A DNA stretch of 64,000 nucleotides from CAZYEI01 sp964646425 (GTDB lineage: Bacteria > Bacillota_I > Bacilli_A > RFN20 > JAISJY01): positions 1 through 64,000 of the forward strand of contig CAZYEI010000001.1 in NCBI GenBank assembly GCA_964646425.1. The letters are read 5' to 3'. Shown piece by piece: positions 40,919 through 49,828 of this stretch. Numbering within the stretch: the first letter of the stretch is position 1; each line of letters starts with the position of its first letter. Made by a program: the position numbers and the translations under genes. Under the pieces are notes generated by a model that saw only the letters and a program-made list of their open reading frames with translations, had not been told where the DNA came from and searched no databases.

Positions 40919-41671
40919 TTATTTAGAATAAGGATAATTTTTTTTACCAACATTATTATACGGAACAACCTTATGTCGAGGTAATTCTTGCGCAAGTCTT
41001 GTTATTTCACCTTGCAAATATTCACAAATAACTTTTCTTTGTTCATTTATATCCATTTCAGGATTATACTCGATTGGTTTTCCAAATATAACTTCCTTTA
41101 ATTTCGCAGCATTATATGTAGGAATAAATTTAAGTTTTTTACCAGTTTTCTTATAATAAAGCCTAGCCACATCTATAAATTTATTTTGAAATTCGTTAAC
41201 TATATTATTATATGTTGCAGGACATTCTGGAAAAATAACAATATTAGCTCCTTCTTCTAACTTTTCTATAGTTTCTCGATATGTTGCCATTAATCTAACA
41301 TCTTTATAAACTGCAATAGTATCTGCTTGATTTAAAACATATGATGCAAGTGGAGCAATAAGATAAGATATAATTTTAAACAACCACTTAATATATTTAG
41401 GCTTCATGCTCCAAAAATCTTTATAAGCATAAGCAGGCACTTCTTTGCATTTCATCATTTCGCCGATACACCAAATATATTTCTTTTTTGGAAAAAAAAG
41501 TTCACTGGCAAGTGGTCCATTCATCTGAGCATGATTACCAACATAAATCGCAGGTTCTTCAGGCATATATTCTAGTCCCTTATATTCTCTTTTACGATAA
41601 AAAATGCCACATAATCTTCTTAGGAATTTAAAAAATAATCCTTTTTTCTTTGTTTCACTATATTTGCTCAT
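40919..41671 (-). CDS. PlsC-like acyltransferase
   Basis: About 250 aa from the ATG at 41671 (GGTGAT upstream). It resembles 1-acyl-glycerol-3-phosphate acyltransferases: a motif I-like IYVGNHAQMNGP near residue 42 and a motif III-like NIVIFPECP near residue 148, with a membrane-associated stretch at about 100-118. In motif I the usual HX4D reads HAQMNG, so the Asp is missing. The same NHAQM form occurs, as far as I recall, in other Firmicutes proteins, so it may be a subgroup with another substrate. The role in phospholipid synthesis is likely but unproven. Confidence 0.75.
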   Translation of the reverse strand: MSKYSETKKKGLFFKFLRRLCGIFYRKREYKGLEYMPEEPAIYVGNHAQMNGPLASELFFPKKKYIWCIGEMMKCKEVPAYAYKDFWSMKPKYIKWLFKIISYLIAPLASYVLNQADTIAVYKDVRLMATYRETIEKLEEGANIVIFPECPATYNNIVNEFQNKFIDVARLYYKKTGKKLKFIPTYNAAKLKEVIFGKPIEYNPEMDINEQRKVICEYLQGEITRLAQELPRHKVVPYNNVGKKNYPYSK

Positions 41672-41746
41672 TTTCAATCACCATTTTAATTATAATCATT
41701 TAATGACTTTTTTTCTATATAATTACTCTAAAATATATTATTTTTA

Positions 41747-41775
41747 TTGAAAATAACATTATATTTAGATAATAT
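41747..41775 (+). promoter_or_regulatory. pepF promoter
   Basis: TTGAAA (41747-41752), 17-nt spacer, TAATAT (41770-41775). It occupies the place of an in-frame TTG, which argues that translation starts at the downstream ATG (41801). Confidence 0.75.
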
Positions 41776-41800
41776 TATAATATTAGAAAAGGAGATAAAT

Positions 41801-43564
41801 ATGAAAAACTCATGGAATTTAACACATTTATTTAAAAATGACAACGATTGGAAAACTGCGCTTGATTTACTATCACCTATGATTGAAAAAATCGCAACAT
41901 TTAAAGGGAAATTAGAAAATGATGATGATTTTCATTCACTTTTACTTTTAGATTTAGAAATATCTAATATAATAGAGCCAGTTTTTTCATATGCTCATTT
42001 AGCACATGATTTAAATACCAAAGATGTTTCTTTAACACAAAAAATGCAACAAGCCTACATTGCTTATCTTAAATATGAAGAAGCAACAAGTTGGGTTACA
42101 CCTGAAATTATTTCACTTGGTAAAGATAAAGTTTTTGAAGTAATTAATAAATATGAAGATTTACATCAATTTAAATTTTATATTGAAAAAATATTTCATA
42201 ATCAAGAACATATTTTGGATGATGAAAAAGAATTAATAATTGCAAACTTTAATAATATAACAAGTGGCAGTGATATGTATACTGCTCTTGCTGTTGCCGA
42301 TCACAATAATAAAAGTATTAAACTAAGTGATGGAAAAAAATACAAAATAACTCATGGTAATTTTAGAGGTCTTCTTGCTGAGTTAAAAGAAGATAAAGAT
42401 CGTCGAAAAGTACTAGGCACAATTTTTAAAGATTACGAAAAATATAAAAATACATACGCTGCAATTTATACCAATGTAATGAAATCAGAATGGGCTAATG
42501 CAAAATCTCGTGGCTTCTCATCAGTTCTAGAAAGCAAACTATTTGTTAAAAATATCCCAACTTCAGTTTTTCTTTCATTGATAAATACAACAAGAAACAA
42601 TACTGAACCAGTAAAAAGATATTACAAATTACGCAAAAAATATTTTAATTTAAAAGAAATCCATACATATGATAGATTTTTAGAAATGTCAAATTCTAAC
42701 AAAAAATATTCATACGAAGAAGGAAAAGAATTATTCTTTGCATCTTTAAACGGCATGAATGATGAATTTATAAAAAATCAACATCGAGCTAGTGAAGAGG
42801 GTTTTGTTGATGTATACGAAAAAGAAGGAAAAATCACTGGAGCATATTCAAGTGGAATCTATGGAAAACATCCATATATATTACTAAATTATAATAATGA
42901 CTTAGATAATGTATTTACATTAGCACATGAAAGTGGCCATTCTGCTCATACCTTATTTTCCAATGAAACCCAATCTTCTATTAACGCAAACTATGCAATT
43001 TTTGTTGCTGAAATTGCTTCAACATTTAACGAACATAATCTTTTAGATTATATGTTGGCTAATGCAAAAACAAAAAATGAAAAAATTTGTTTATTACAAA
43101 AAGCCATCGATGATATTTTAAGCACATATTACCGTCAAGCTTTATTTGCAAATTATGAATACGAAGCATTTAAATTAGTTGAAGAAAATAAACCTGTTAC
43201 AGAAACAGATTTATGTCAAATTATGATTGATTTATATAAAGACTATTATGATATCGATATTTCAAAAGAGCCAGGTAAAAAATATATTTGGGCATATATT
43301 CCTCATTTATTTAATACCCCATATTATGTATATCAATATGCTACATCGTTTAGTGCTTCATTGAAGATTTATGAAAATATTAAGAATAAAGTTCCTAATG
43401 CAATGGAAAATTATATAAAAATGCTAAAAGCTGGTGGTAGCAATTATCCAATTGAAATTGTTAAAATTGCTGGAGTTGATTTAACTACCGAAGCTCCATT
43501 TATTGCCGTTGTAAAACGTTTAAATGATTTAGTTGATCAATTGGAAAAAATTATTAATGAATAA
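41801..43564 (+). CDS. pepF: oligoendopeptidase F (M3 family)
   Basis: 587 aa from ATG 41801, 7 nt after AAGGAG. A cytosolic zinc metallopeptidase that degrades oligopeptides of about 7-17 residues in related species. The HExxH motif appears as LAHESGHSAH near residue 375, with the third ligand Glu in AEIASTFNEH about 27 residues later. The N-terminal helical domain and C-terminal YQYATSFSASLKI are typical of PepF. The length fits (about 600). It has its own promoter and a terminator. Confidence 0.95.
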   Translation: MKNSWNLTHLFKNDNDWKTALDLLSPMIEKIATFKGKLENDDDFHSLLLLDLEISNIIEPVFSYAHLAHDLNTKDVSLTQKMQQAYIAYLKYEEATSWVTPEIISLGKDKVFEVINKYEDLHQFKFYIEKIFHNQEHILDDEKELIIANFNNITSGSDMYTALAVADHNNKSIKLSDGKKYKITHGNFRGLLAELKEDKDRRKVLGTIFKDYEKYKNTYAAIYTNVMKSEWANAKSRGFSSVLESKLFVKNIPTSVFLSLINTTRNNTEPVKRYYKLRKKYFNLKEIHTYDRFLEMSNSNKKYSYEEGKELFFASLNGMNDEFIKNQHRASEEGFVDVYEKEGKITGAYSSGIYGKHPYILLNYNNDLDNVFTLAHESGHSAHTLFSNETQSSINANYAIFVAEIASTFNEHNLLDYMLANAKTKNEKICLLQKAIDDILSTYYRQALFANYEYEAFKLVEENKPVTETDLCQIMIDLYKDYYDIDISKEPGKKYIWAYIPHLFNTPYYVYQYATSFSASLKIYENIKNKVPNAMENYIKMLKAGGSNYPIEIVKIAGVDLTTEAPFIAVVKRLNDLVDQLEKIINE

Positions 43565-43582
43565 ATAATATCATTACAATAA

Positions 43583-43632
43583 AAAACATAAATCCAAAAT
43601 GTCATACTATATAATGGATTTATGTTTTTTTT
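43583..43632. terminator. bidirectional terminator after pepF and the LRR gene
   Basis: AAACATAAATCCA/TGGATTTATGTTT stem with a T run on the plus strand and an A run on the other side, between two convergent genes. Confidence 0.85.
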
Positions 43633-43654
43633 ATTAATTTTATCTATCAATCTT

Positions 43655-45157
43655 TTAATCTTTAAAATAACTTAAATTTACATATTCCTGAAAATCTAAA
43701 AAATAATTTGCCCACTCACTATTTTTATATACTGTGGCATTAAAACTAAAACAAATATTTCTACTTTCTTCATAAAAAGCTCTTGAGTCAATCGAAACAG
43801 CAGTATCAGGAAATACCAACAAATTACTTTGATTTAATGATAAAAATAAATATTTTTCAACATTTTTTACATTTGTAAAATAAATCGTATTAATATTATC
43901 AAGTGAATAGAAAGCCCCGCTATTTATTTTAGAAATTTCAGCTGACAAATGATATTCGCTTCCGCTATGATTAGAATTAAAATATACTAATGCATAAGTT
44001 CCATCATCTAATTTTTCTAAAATATTATCATCATCAAGCAAATATTTTTTATTTGTCCTAATACTTATTTCTTTTAATACCCCAGTTTGAAAAGCTCCCC
44101 TACCAATATATGTAATGGAAGTAGGAATACTAATCGAAGTAATCATAGTATTTTTAAAAGCATAATCACCAATAGTGTCTAATGGACTATATATTATAAT
44201 TTCATTCAAATATGAATTTGCAAATGCATACTCTCCTATTTCAATAAGCTCATCATTCATATAAAATTTCATAATCCCTGAATTTGCAAATGCATATTTT
44301 CCTATTTTTGTAATTCCATATGGTAATTGAATACTTTGAATATTCTTTCTTCCATAGAAACAATAAGGAGCAATACTTACAATTTTAATATTATTGCTAT
44401 AATATTTTCGAGTAATATCAATAGTGCTATCACCAAATAATGAATGAATTTCACAAGTGCCCTCGTTATCAAGTTTTTCAAATAATGTCATATTATGAAT
44501 TAAATACTTATTATTTTTTTCGATTTTTAATTCTTTGATATTATTTGCTCCAATAAATGCTCCATGTGCGATATCTGTAATATTATTTCCTAATTCAATA
44601 TATTCTAACTCGCTTTCATAGAAACTACTAAATCCTATTGTTTTAATAAAATAAGGCACATATAATTTTTTTATTTGTGAATAAGAAAAACCATAATCCA
44701 TAATTCCAGTAACTTTATAGCCATCAATATAAGTAGGTATTGAAACATTTTTTTGATTAATTCCCTTATTATTTAGACCAATACACGCCTCAAAACTATC
44801 ATTTAACTGATATGTATAATAAGCATCTGTCCATTTAGCATATAAATCTAAATCACCTGTTACTTCGTATGTAGTTAAATCCAATGGTTGCGTTAATTTT
44901 GAATCAAAATACCAATTGACAAATTGCTTTTCTTCTTTTTGAGGAATATACCGATTATTAAAAAAATAATTTTCATCAATTTTTATAGAAATATCATTTG
45001 ATGTTGTTTGTTCATTGACAATTAAATATCCACCATTCAAATGAAAAGTAACTCTAATTTCATCGCCTTTTACATATGGAGTTGACTCATTAAATGTGTT
45101 ACAAGAAACTATACCAAAGCTTAACATTAATAATAATAATATATTTTTTGCTTTCAT
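43655..45157 (-). CDS. leucine-rich-repeat (BspA-type) lipoprotein
   Basis: About 500 aa from the ATG at 45157 (GGAGGAG upstream). The lipobox IVSC has Cys19. An InlB B-repeat-like domain follows (about 35-110: RVTFHLNGGYL, EEKQFVNWYFDSKLTQPLDL, DLYAKW). The remainder holds LRR_5 repeats of about 23 residues with patterns such as IGEYAFANSYLNEIIIYSPLDTIGDYAFKN. Such proteins mediate surface adhesion or ligand binding in gut Firmicutes. It sits 13 nt behind trmD in the rimM-trmD transcript, a strange partner that suggests a later insertion. Confidence 0.88.
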   Translation of the reverse strand: MKAKNILLLLMLSFGIVSCNTFNESTPYVKGDEIRVTFHLNGGYLIVNEQTTSNDISIKIDENYFFNNRYIPQKEEKQFVNWYFDSKLTQPLDLTTYEVTGDLDLYAKWTDAYYTYQLNDSFEACIGLNNKGINQKNVSIPTYIDGYKVTGIMDYGFSYSQIKKLYVPYFIKTIGFSSFYESELEYIELGNNITDIAHGAFIGANNIKELKIEKNNKYLIHNMTLFEKLDNEGTCEIHSLFGDSTIDITRKYYSNNIKIVSIAPYCFYGRKNIQSIQLPYGITKIGKYAFANSGIMKFYMNDELIEIGEYAFANSYLNEIIIYSPLDTIGDYAFKNTMITSISIPTSITYIGRGAFQTGVLKEISIRTNKKYLLDDDNILEKLDDGTYALVYFNSNHSGSEYHLSAEISKINSGAFYSLDNINTIYFTNVKNVEKYLFLSLNQSNLLVFPDTAVSIDSRAFYEESRNICFSFNATVYKNSEWANYFLDFQEYVNLSYFKD

Positions 45158-45170
45158 ATTTTCTCCTCCA

Positions 45171-45941
45171 TTACATAAATTTTTTAGCATTTTTAATTGC
45201 ATCAACCAACCATTTTGGTTCCTCAACGCCATCTTCAATTTCTTTTAATAGTTTTATTTCTTCTTTGCTATATCTTCTATTTATTAGTAAATCTGGACGA
45301 CTATTTTTTGTTAGTTTTAGGCTTTCTTTTAAACGCCATTTTTTTATAGCTTTGTGATTACCTGAAAACAAAATATCCGGTACTTTTTTCCCTTGATATT
45401 CACGAGGAAAAGTATATTGGGGATATTCTAATAAACCATTTTCAAAGGACTCTTCCAAAGTAGAACCCTCACTTATCGCACCATCAAGCAATCTAATAAT
45501 GGCATCACTAATTACCATACTTGCAAGTTCCCCACCAGTAAGAACATAATCTCCAATTGAAATCATATCGGTAAAAGCAGAATTTACTCTTTCATCAAGC
45601 CCCTCATAATGTCCACAAACTAAAACAATATGTTCTTCTTTTGCTAAGCAACGAGCCATTTCTTGATTAAATTTTTTTCCTCTAGGAGACATAAGAAAAA
45701 CCTTTGAATTTTCTTTTTTTACTGAATTTAATGAATCTAATATTGGTTGACATTTCATTACTAATCCAGCACCACCACCGATAGGATAGTCATCAATTCG
45801 TCCATTTTTATCTTTTGTGAATGATCTTATATCAATGACATTAACCTTTACAATTTCTTGAGAAATTGCTCTAGCAATAATTGATGTTGCTAAGAAATCA
45901 TTAAACATCGAAGGAAATATCGTCAAAATATCAATTACCAT
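45171..45941 (-). CDS. trmD: tRNA (guanine-37-N1)-methyltransferase
   Basis: A 256-aa SPOUT methyltransferase that makes m1G37 in tRNAs reading CNN codons. It begins MVIDILTIFPSMFNDF, the TrmD signature, and contains GGGAGLVMK near residue 57, the knot loop CGHYEGLDERV near residue 110 and ISIGDYVLTGGELAS near residue 130. The length is typical. It lies 2 nt behind rimM, as in many Firmicutes. Confidence 0.97.
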   Translation of the reverse strand: MVIDILTIFPSMFNDFLATSIIARAISQEIVKVNVIDIRSFTKDKNGRIDDYPIGGGAGLVMKCQPILDSLNSVKKENSKVFLMSPRGKKFNQEMARCLAKEEHIVLVCGHYEGLDERVNSAFTDMISIGDYVLTGGELASMVISDAIIRLLDGAISEGSTLEESFENGLLEYPQYTFPREYQGKKVPDILFSGNHKAIKKWRLKESLKLTKNSRPDLLINRRYSKEEIKLLKEIEDGVEEPKWLVDAIKNAKKFM

Positions 45942-45943
45942 AA

Positions 45944-46450
45944 TTAAATTCCTTCCATATCAATAATTTCAATTTTTTTATTATCAATATCAACATTAAC
46001 TAACCAAGATTTTACAAATGGAATAAGTTTTATATGATTGTCAGGCGTTGCAATACGTAATAAATCATGTGCACCATTATTTTCAACAGAAACTACATCA
46101 CCAATCAAATTTTCCTTTATATAAACGCTACATTGTAATAAATCATGGTGATAATATTGGTCTTTTTTTAATTTGTGCATATTTTCTTCATTCATATATA
46201 CTGCAAACCCCTTATATTTTTCAGCAGTCGTCATATCATCAATATCTTTAAAATGAACAATAATAAATTTACCATTATTTCTTGAAAAAGTAACTTCTAC
46301 CTCTTTTGTTAAATTTCTTAATTCATCAACTAAAAAAAGAATACTTCCCTTCTTAAAACGGAGATTAGAAAAATCAGTCAATGAATAAATTTTTAAATCT
46401 CCTTTTACGCCAAATGTAGATACAACACTTCCGATAATAATTTTATTCAC
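45944..46450 (-). CDS. rimM: 16S rRNA processing protein RimM
   Basis: About 168 aa with GTG at 46450 as the more likely start, since GGGAG lies 10 nt before it. A GTG 9 nt earlier is only 2 nt from that site. RimM helps assemble the 30S head and binds S19. The N-terminal domain has IIIGSVVSTFGVKGDLKIYSLTDF; the PRC-barrel domain starts near residue 90 (DLLQCSVYIKENLIGDVVSVEN) and ends FVKSWLVNVDIDNKKIEI. The pair with trmD is conserved. Minus-strand TATAAT at 46473-46478 may be its -10. Confidence 0.93.
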   Translation of the reverse strand: MNKIIIGSVVSTFGVKGDLKIYSLTDFSNLRFKKGSILFLVDELRNLTKEVEVTFSRNNGKFIIVHFKDIDDMTTAEKYKGFAVYMNEENMHKLKKDQYYHHDLLQCSVYIKENLIGDVVSVENNGAHDLLRIATPDNHIKLIPFVKSWLVNVDIDNKKIEIIDMEGI

Positions 46451-46502
46451 AAAAAACACACTCCCTTTTGTTATTATACATTATTTAATGATAAAAACAT
46501 AG

Positions 46503-46545
46503 AAAAAAGTGTTCACTAATGCTTTTTTACAGCTGGAACACTTTT
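46503..46545 (-). terminator. terminator of the TetR gene
   Basis: AAAAGTGTTC/GAACACTTTT 10-bp stem (46536-46545 with 46505-46514) and T run on the minus strand. It separates the TetR gene from rimM-trmD. Confidence 0.85.
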
Positions 46546-46548
46546 ATT

Positions 46549-47151
46549 TTATTTGTATGTACCATATTTTAAAATATTAAAGGAAATTCTTAATTCTTCT
46601 CTTACTACATTTGGATCTCTATTAAATACTAAAACTTGAGACATTGCATCAACTAAATTAGTAATTAACATTTTTCTAAGCATTCTAAATTCAATTTGAG
46701 TTGTTATTGAATAATCTTCAGGAACAAAAGAAATATCTTGAACAAAATTATGCTTTTCGCCTTCCGATAATAAATTATGAACTTGAATAAAATTAATCGG
46801 ATTAGCGTTTCTTAATATATTTGCAATAAATCCAATACTATCATCTAAATTTGATTCGATTATTATATAATCATAAACATCCATTACTGCAAAGAAAATA
46901 TTATTACCTCTTGCCAATGTTTCTTTTATTCTTTCTAACACTTTGTTAAATGTGCATTTCAAAAGATGCGAATATATATCCCATTTGTCCTCAAAATATA
47001 AATAAAAACTTCCTCTAGAAATATTAGATCTGCTAACAATTTCATTAATAGATACTTCATCATATGGTTTCAAAGAAAATTCATCTCTGGCCGCTAAAAT
47101 AATCTTTTCACGCTTTTCTAATTTTAATTTAAAGAAATTTTCTTTAGGCAT
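46549..47151 (-). CDS. TetR-family transcriptional regulator
   Basis: A 200-aa regulator. The N-terminal helix-turn-helix at about residues 15-60 has the TetR signature ILAARDEFSLKPYDEVSINEIV followed by SNISRGSFYLYFEDKWDIYSHLL. The C-terminal ligand domain is helical with no clear family. It lies between khpA and rimM, breaking the usual rpsP-khpA-rimM-trmD row, with terminators on both sides, so it forms an independent unit. The target is unknown; a repeated AATATTAAC upstream could be its operator. Confidence 0.92.
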   Translation of the reverse strand: MPKENFFKLKLEKREKIILAARDEFSLKPYDEVSINEIVSRSNISRGSFYLYFEDKWDIYSHLLKCTFNKVLERIKETLARGNNIFFAVMDVYDYIIIESNLDDSIGFIANILRNANPINFIQVHNLLSEGEKHNFVQDISFVPEDYSITTQIEFRMLRKMLITNLVDAMSQVLVFNRDPNVVREELRISFNILKYGTYK

Positions 47152-47189
47152 TAAAAATCCCCCCCTTATACTAAAAAATATATCAGGAA

Positions 47190-47209
47190 AATATTAACTT
47201 AATATTAAC
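47190..47209. promoter_or_regulatory. direct repeat upstream of the TetR gene
   Basis: AATATTAAC occurs twice with an 11-nt period (47190-47198 and 47201-47209), about 40-60 nt upstream of the TetR start. The half-sites also form GTTAATATT/AATATTAAC dyads. It may be an autoregulatory operator, though AT-rich DNA makes chance repeats likely. Confidence 0.35.
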
Positions 47210-47227
47210 AAACAATAAAAAATGTAA

Positions 47228-47256
47228 AAAAAAAGAGAGATGAAATCTCTTTTTTT
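47228..47256 (-). terminator. terminator after khpA
   Basis: AAAAGAGAT/ATCTCTCTTTT stem with a T run on the minus strand, overlapping the khpA stop codon. Confidence 0.8.
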
Positions 47257-47518
47257 AATCCTCGGTACTTGTTTCGTAAGATTCAAATTTTACAAAAACT
47301 CTTGTACCATTAATTTTTCCAGCAACATTAACTACTTCTCTAATAGCAGTTGCAGTAATTCCACCTTTACCAATTAATCGTGCGATATCATTTGATTCAG
47401 CACACACTAAGATTACTACATGTTTTTCTTCTTCTGTCGGTAAAGCACGAATTAATAATGCATCTTTATTAACTACTAAAGGAGAAACAATGTTGCGAAC
47501 TACGCTTTCGTAATCCAT
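47255..47518 (-). CDS. khpA: KH-domain RNA-binding protein KhpA
   Basis: An 87-aa single-KH protein (YlqC/KhpA), part of the KhpA-KhpB RNA-binding pair that affects cell-wall synthesis and division in streptococci. The KH core LIGKGGITATAIREVVNVAG, with the GxxG loop, lies at residues 48-67. It is 19 nt behind rpsP in the same transcript and ends in a terminator. Confidence 0.95.
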   Translation of the reverse strand: MDYESVVRNIVSPLVVNKDALLIRALPTEEEKHVVILVCAESNDIARLIGKGGITATAIREVVNVAGKINGTRVFVKFESYETSTED

Positions 47519-47537
47519 CTCTTATCTCCTCTATATC

Positions 47538-47810
47538 TTACTTAGAGTATTTCTTTTCGTGTAATTTTGTCATAACACCTGCATCAGATAAAAGTGTTCT
47601 AACAGTATCAGTTGGTTGTGCGCCTTTTTCTAACCAAGCCAAAGCTAAATCAGCATTTAAAGTTACTTTAGCAGGTTGTCTTTTAGGTTCATAAGTTCCT
47701 AATTCTTCAATAAAACGACCATCACGAGGTGAATGTGAATCTGCTACAACAATTCTATATTGAGCTAAATGATGACGACCAACTCTTTTTAATCTAATTT
47801 TTACTGCCAT
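47538..47810 (-). CDS. rpsP: 30S ribosomal protein S16
   Basis: A 90-aa protein that begins MAVKIRLKRVGRHHLAQYRI, with VADSHSPRDGRFIEELGTYEP, both S16 signatures. Normal length; AGGAGG ribosome-binding site. It has its own strong promoter upstream and is followed by khpA. Confidence 0.98.
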   Translation of the reverse strand: MAVKIRLKRVGRHHLAQYRIVVADSHSPRDGRFIEELGTYEPKRQPAKVTLNADLALAWLEKGAQPTDTVRTLLSDAGVMTKLHEKKYSK

Positions 47811-47842
47811 AAAAAATCCTCCTTATTTTTAAGTACTATGAC

Positions 47843-47870
47843 ATTATAACATTTAATACATATATGTCAA
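47843..47870 (-). promoter_or_regulatory. rpsP-khpA promoter
   Basis: Minus strand: TTGACA (47865-47870), 16-nt spacer, TATAAT (47843-47848) with an extended TGT before the -10. Confidence 0.85.
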
Positions 47871-47891
47871 GTATTTTTACTTAACATTTAA

Positions 47892-49223
47892 TTATTTTTT
47901 AAATTTTGGCATCATACCAGATTTCATCATCTTGCCTAATTGTTGCATTTGGACACTCATTTGTTCAAATTGGCGAAGTAATCTATTGACATCTGAGACT
48001 TCTTTTCCACAACCTTTAGCAATACGAGCTTTTCTAGAAGCCTTAATTATATCAGGATTTTTTCTTTCTTGAGGCGTCATACTATAAATAATTGCACGAG
48101 TTATCTTTAATTTATCTTCTGCTTCTTGTTTTTGTTCTTCACTTAACTTTGGCATACCTGGAATTAATTTTAAAATCATTTTTAATGGTCCCATTTTATT
48201 CATTTGTTCCATTTGAGTTAACATATCTTCTAAATCGAATTTTCCAGCCATTAAACGATTCATACTTTTTTGTAATTTCTTTTCATCTAAATTTTCTTGA
48301 GCTTTTTCAATTAATTGAAGAATATCCCCCATTCCTAAGATTCTTTCAGCCATTCTATCAGGATAAAAAATCTCAATATCATCAGGTTTTTCACCAGTTG
48401 TAATAAATTTCAAAGGAACTCCAGTCATATGACGAATTGATAAAGCAGCTCCGCCCCTTGCATCGCCATCCATTTTTGTCATTACAGCTCCACTAATTTT
48501 AATTTGTTTATAAAATGAATCAGCAACATTTACAGCATCCTGTCCACTCATTGCATCAACAACTAATAAAACTTCTGTCGGATTAATTGCTTCTTGGATT
48601 TTTTTCAATTCATCCATTAATTGTTCATCAATATGCAAACGTCCTGCTGTATCAACAATAATTGTATCATAGCCATGATATTTAGCATATTCTAATGAAT
48701 TTTTTGAAATAGTTACAGGATCAACTTTATCTCCTTCTTGAAAAACTTCTACATCTATTTTCTTGCCTAATTGAACTAATTGTTCAATTGCACCAGGACG
48801 ATATATATCGCATGCAACAAGCATTGGCTTTTTATTAAATTTTTTTCTTACAATAGTAGCAATTTTACTTGCTGTTGTCGTTTTACCACTACCTTGTAAA
48901 CCAACCATCATAATAATTGTTGGTTTATTAGTGTTAAAAGTTAATTGACAAACATCTTTACCTAAAAGAATTTTTAATTCTTCATTTACAAGTTTAACAA
49001 CCATTTGGCTTGGTGTTAGAGTTGGCAATACTTTCATTCCTACAAGACGATTTTTTAAACTAGCAACAAATTCTCTTGCAACTTTTACATTAACATCAGC
49101 TTCTAAAAGAGCAATACGAATTTCCTCAAGAATCTCTTTCATGTTATTTTCTGAAAGTGTCGATTCTCCTTTTATCTTTTTAAATATACCATTTAATCTT
49201 TCACTTAAAGCTTCAAATGCCAT
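47892..49223 (-). CDS. ffh: signal recognition particle protein Ffh
   Basis: A 443-aa SRP54 GTPase that binds signal peptides and 4.5S/6S RNA and delivers ribosomes to FtsY. The N domain is followed by the G domain with MVGLQGSGKTTTASKIA near residue 105, DTAGRLHIDEQLMDEL near 190, and TKMDGDARGGAALSI near 247. The C-terminal M domain is Met-rich (MPKLSEEQKQEAEDK, QFEQMSVQMQQLGKMMKSGMMP). The length is normal. It is preceded by ylxM at 11 nt. Confidence 0.97.
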   Translation of the reverse strand: MAFEALSERLNGIFKKIKGESTLSENNMKEILEEIRIALLEADVNVKVAREFVASLKNRLVGMKVLPTLTPSQMVVKLVNEELKILLGKDVCQLTFNTNKPTIIMMVGLQGSGKTTTASKIATIVRKKFNKKPMLVACDIYRPGAIEQLVQLGKKIDVEVFQEGDKVDPVTISKNSLEYAKYHGYDTIIVDTAGRLHIDEQLMDELKKIQEAINPTEVLLVVDAMSGQDAVNVADSFYKQIKISGAVMTKMDGDARGGAALSIRHMTGVPLKFITTGEKPDDIEIFYPDRMAERILGMGDILQLIEKAQENLDEKKLQKSMNRLMAGKFDLEDMLTQMEQMNKMGPLKMILKLIPGMPKLSEEQKQEAEDKLKITRAIIYSMTPQERKNPDIIKASRKARIAKGCGKEVSDVNRLLRQFEQMSVQMQQLGKMMKSGMMPKFKK

Positions 49224-49234
49224 AATTATTCCCC

Positions 49235-49537
49235 CTAACGATTAAGAATTTTCATTACTTTATTTTTTAATTCATTGTGATTTTCTAAAATACTATTTAT
49301 TTCTTCTATTTTATCAAGTAAATGCATTTTCGATTCATAATCTTCAAGTATTATTTCAACTCTTTTTAAAACATCATGAACCGCATTTCTCGATATATCT
49401 AAGTCTTCTGCAATTTCTTTTAAAGATAAATCATCTTGATAATAGCTTTGAAAAATTTGTATTTGGTGTGAAGTCAACAAATTTTCATAAATATCAAACA
49501 AAAGATTTATTCTTTCTGTTTTTTCAATATTACCCAT
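49235..49537 (-). CDS. ylxM: YlxM-family DNA-binding protein
   Basis: A 100-aa UPF0122/YlxM protein with a sigma70-region-4-like helix-turn-helix (DDLSLKEIAEDLDISRNAVHDVLKRVE, about residues 30-56) and a C-terminal helix. It is linked to ffh in Firmicutes and is thought to modulate SRP. It overlaps the upstream small membrane gene by 1 nt and precedes ffh. Confidence 0.92.
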   Translation of the reverse strand: MGNIEKTERINLLFDIYENLLTSHQIQIFQSYYQDDLSLKEIAEDLDISRNAVHDVLKRVEIILEDYESKMHLLDKIEEINSILENHNELKNKVMKILNR

Positions 49538-49824
49538 TAAAAGATAAAAATTTCAATAATAGAAATCACAAAGAAAACTGTAAAGTAAACTAATACGACA
49601 CGATGAAACTCAGGTGTCTTTATCGCATTACGACGATATCCTGCAGGCACATAAAATAAATTCAAAAAGAATGAACATAAGTAATATATTACTGCAGTTG
49701 CAATAATCAAGCCTGGATATCCCGGAATAATTGTCATAACTAAAGGAAATAGCCAAAGTTCTCCTACCCATTGGACTACTAAAAGAATTAATAGTCCTCC
49801 AAATAATCTCTTAAAATCTATCAT
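49537..49824 (-). CDS. small membrane protein of unknown function
   Basis: A 95-aa protein with three predicted transmembrane helices (about residues 8-30, 36-58 and 74-95) and the hydrophilic loop PAGYRRNAIKTPEFHR between helices 2 and 3. I do not recognise it. It lies between ftsY (4 nt) and ylxM (1-nt overlap), so it is certainly co-transcribed with SRP-pathway genes; a role near the membrane-targeting machinery is only an inference. Confidence 0.75.
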   Translation of the reverse strand: MIDFKRLFGGLLILLVVQWVGELWLFPLVMTIIPGYPGLIIATAVIYYLCSFFLNLFYVPAGYRRNAIKTPEFHRVVLVYFTVFFVISIIEIFIF

Positions 49825-49828
49825 GATT

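Noticed and set aside
41747..41800. N-terminal extension of the M3 peptidase from a TTG start
   Set aside because: The TTG coincides with the -35 of a good promoter, and the ATG at 41801 has a proper AAGGAG.
47865..47885. Terminator after ffh
   Set aside because: TGTCAAGTA/TACTTAACA can form a stem, but no T run follows on the minus strand and the element overlaps the rpsP -35.
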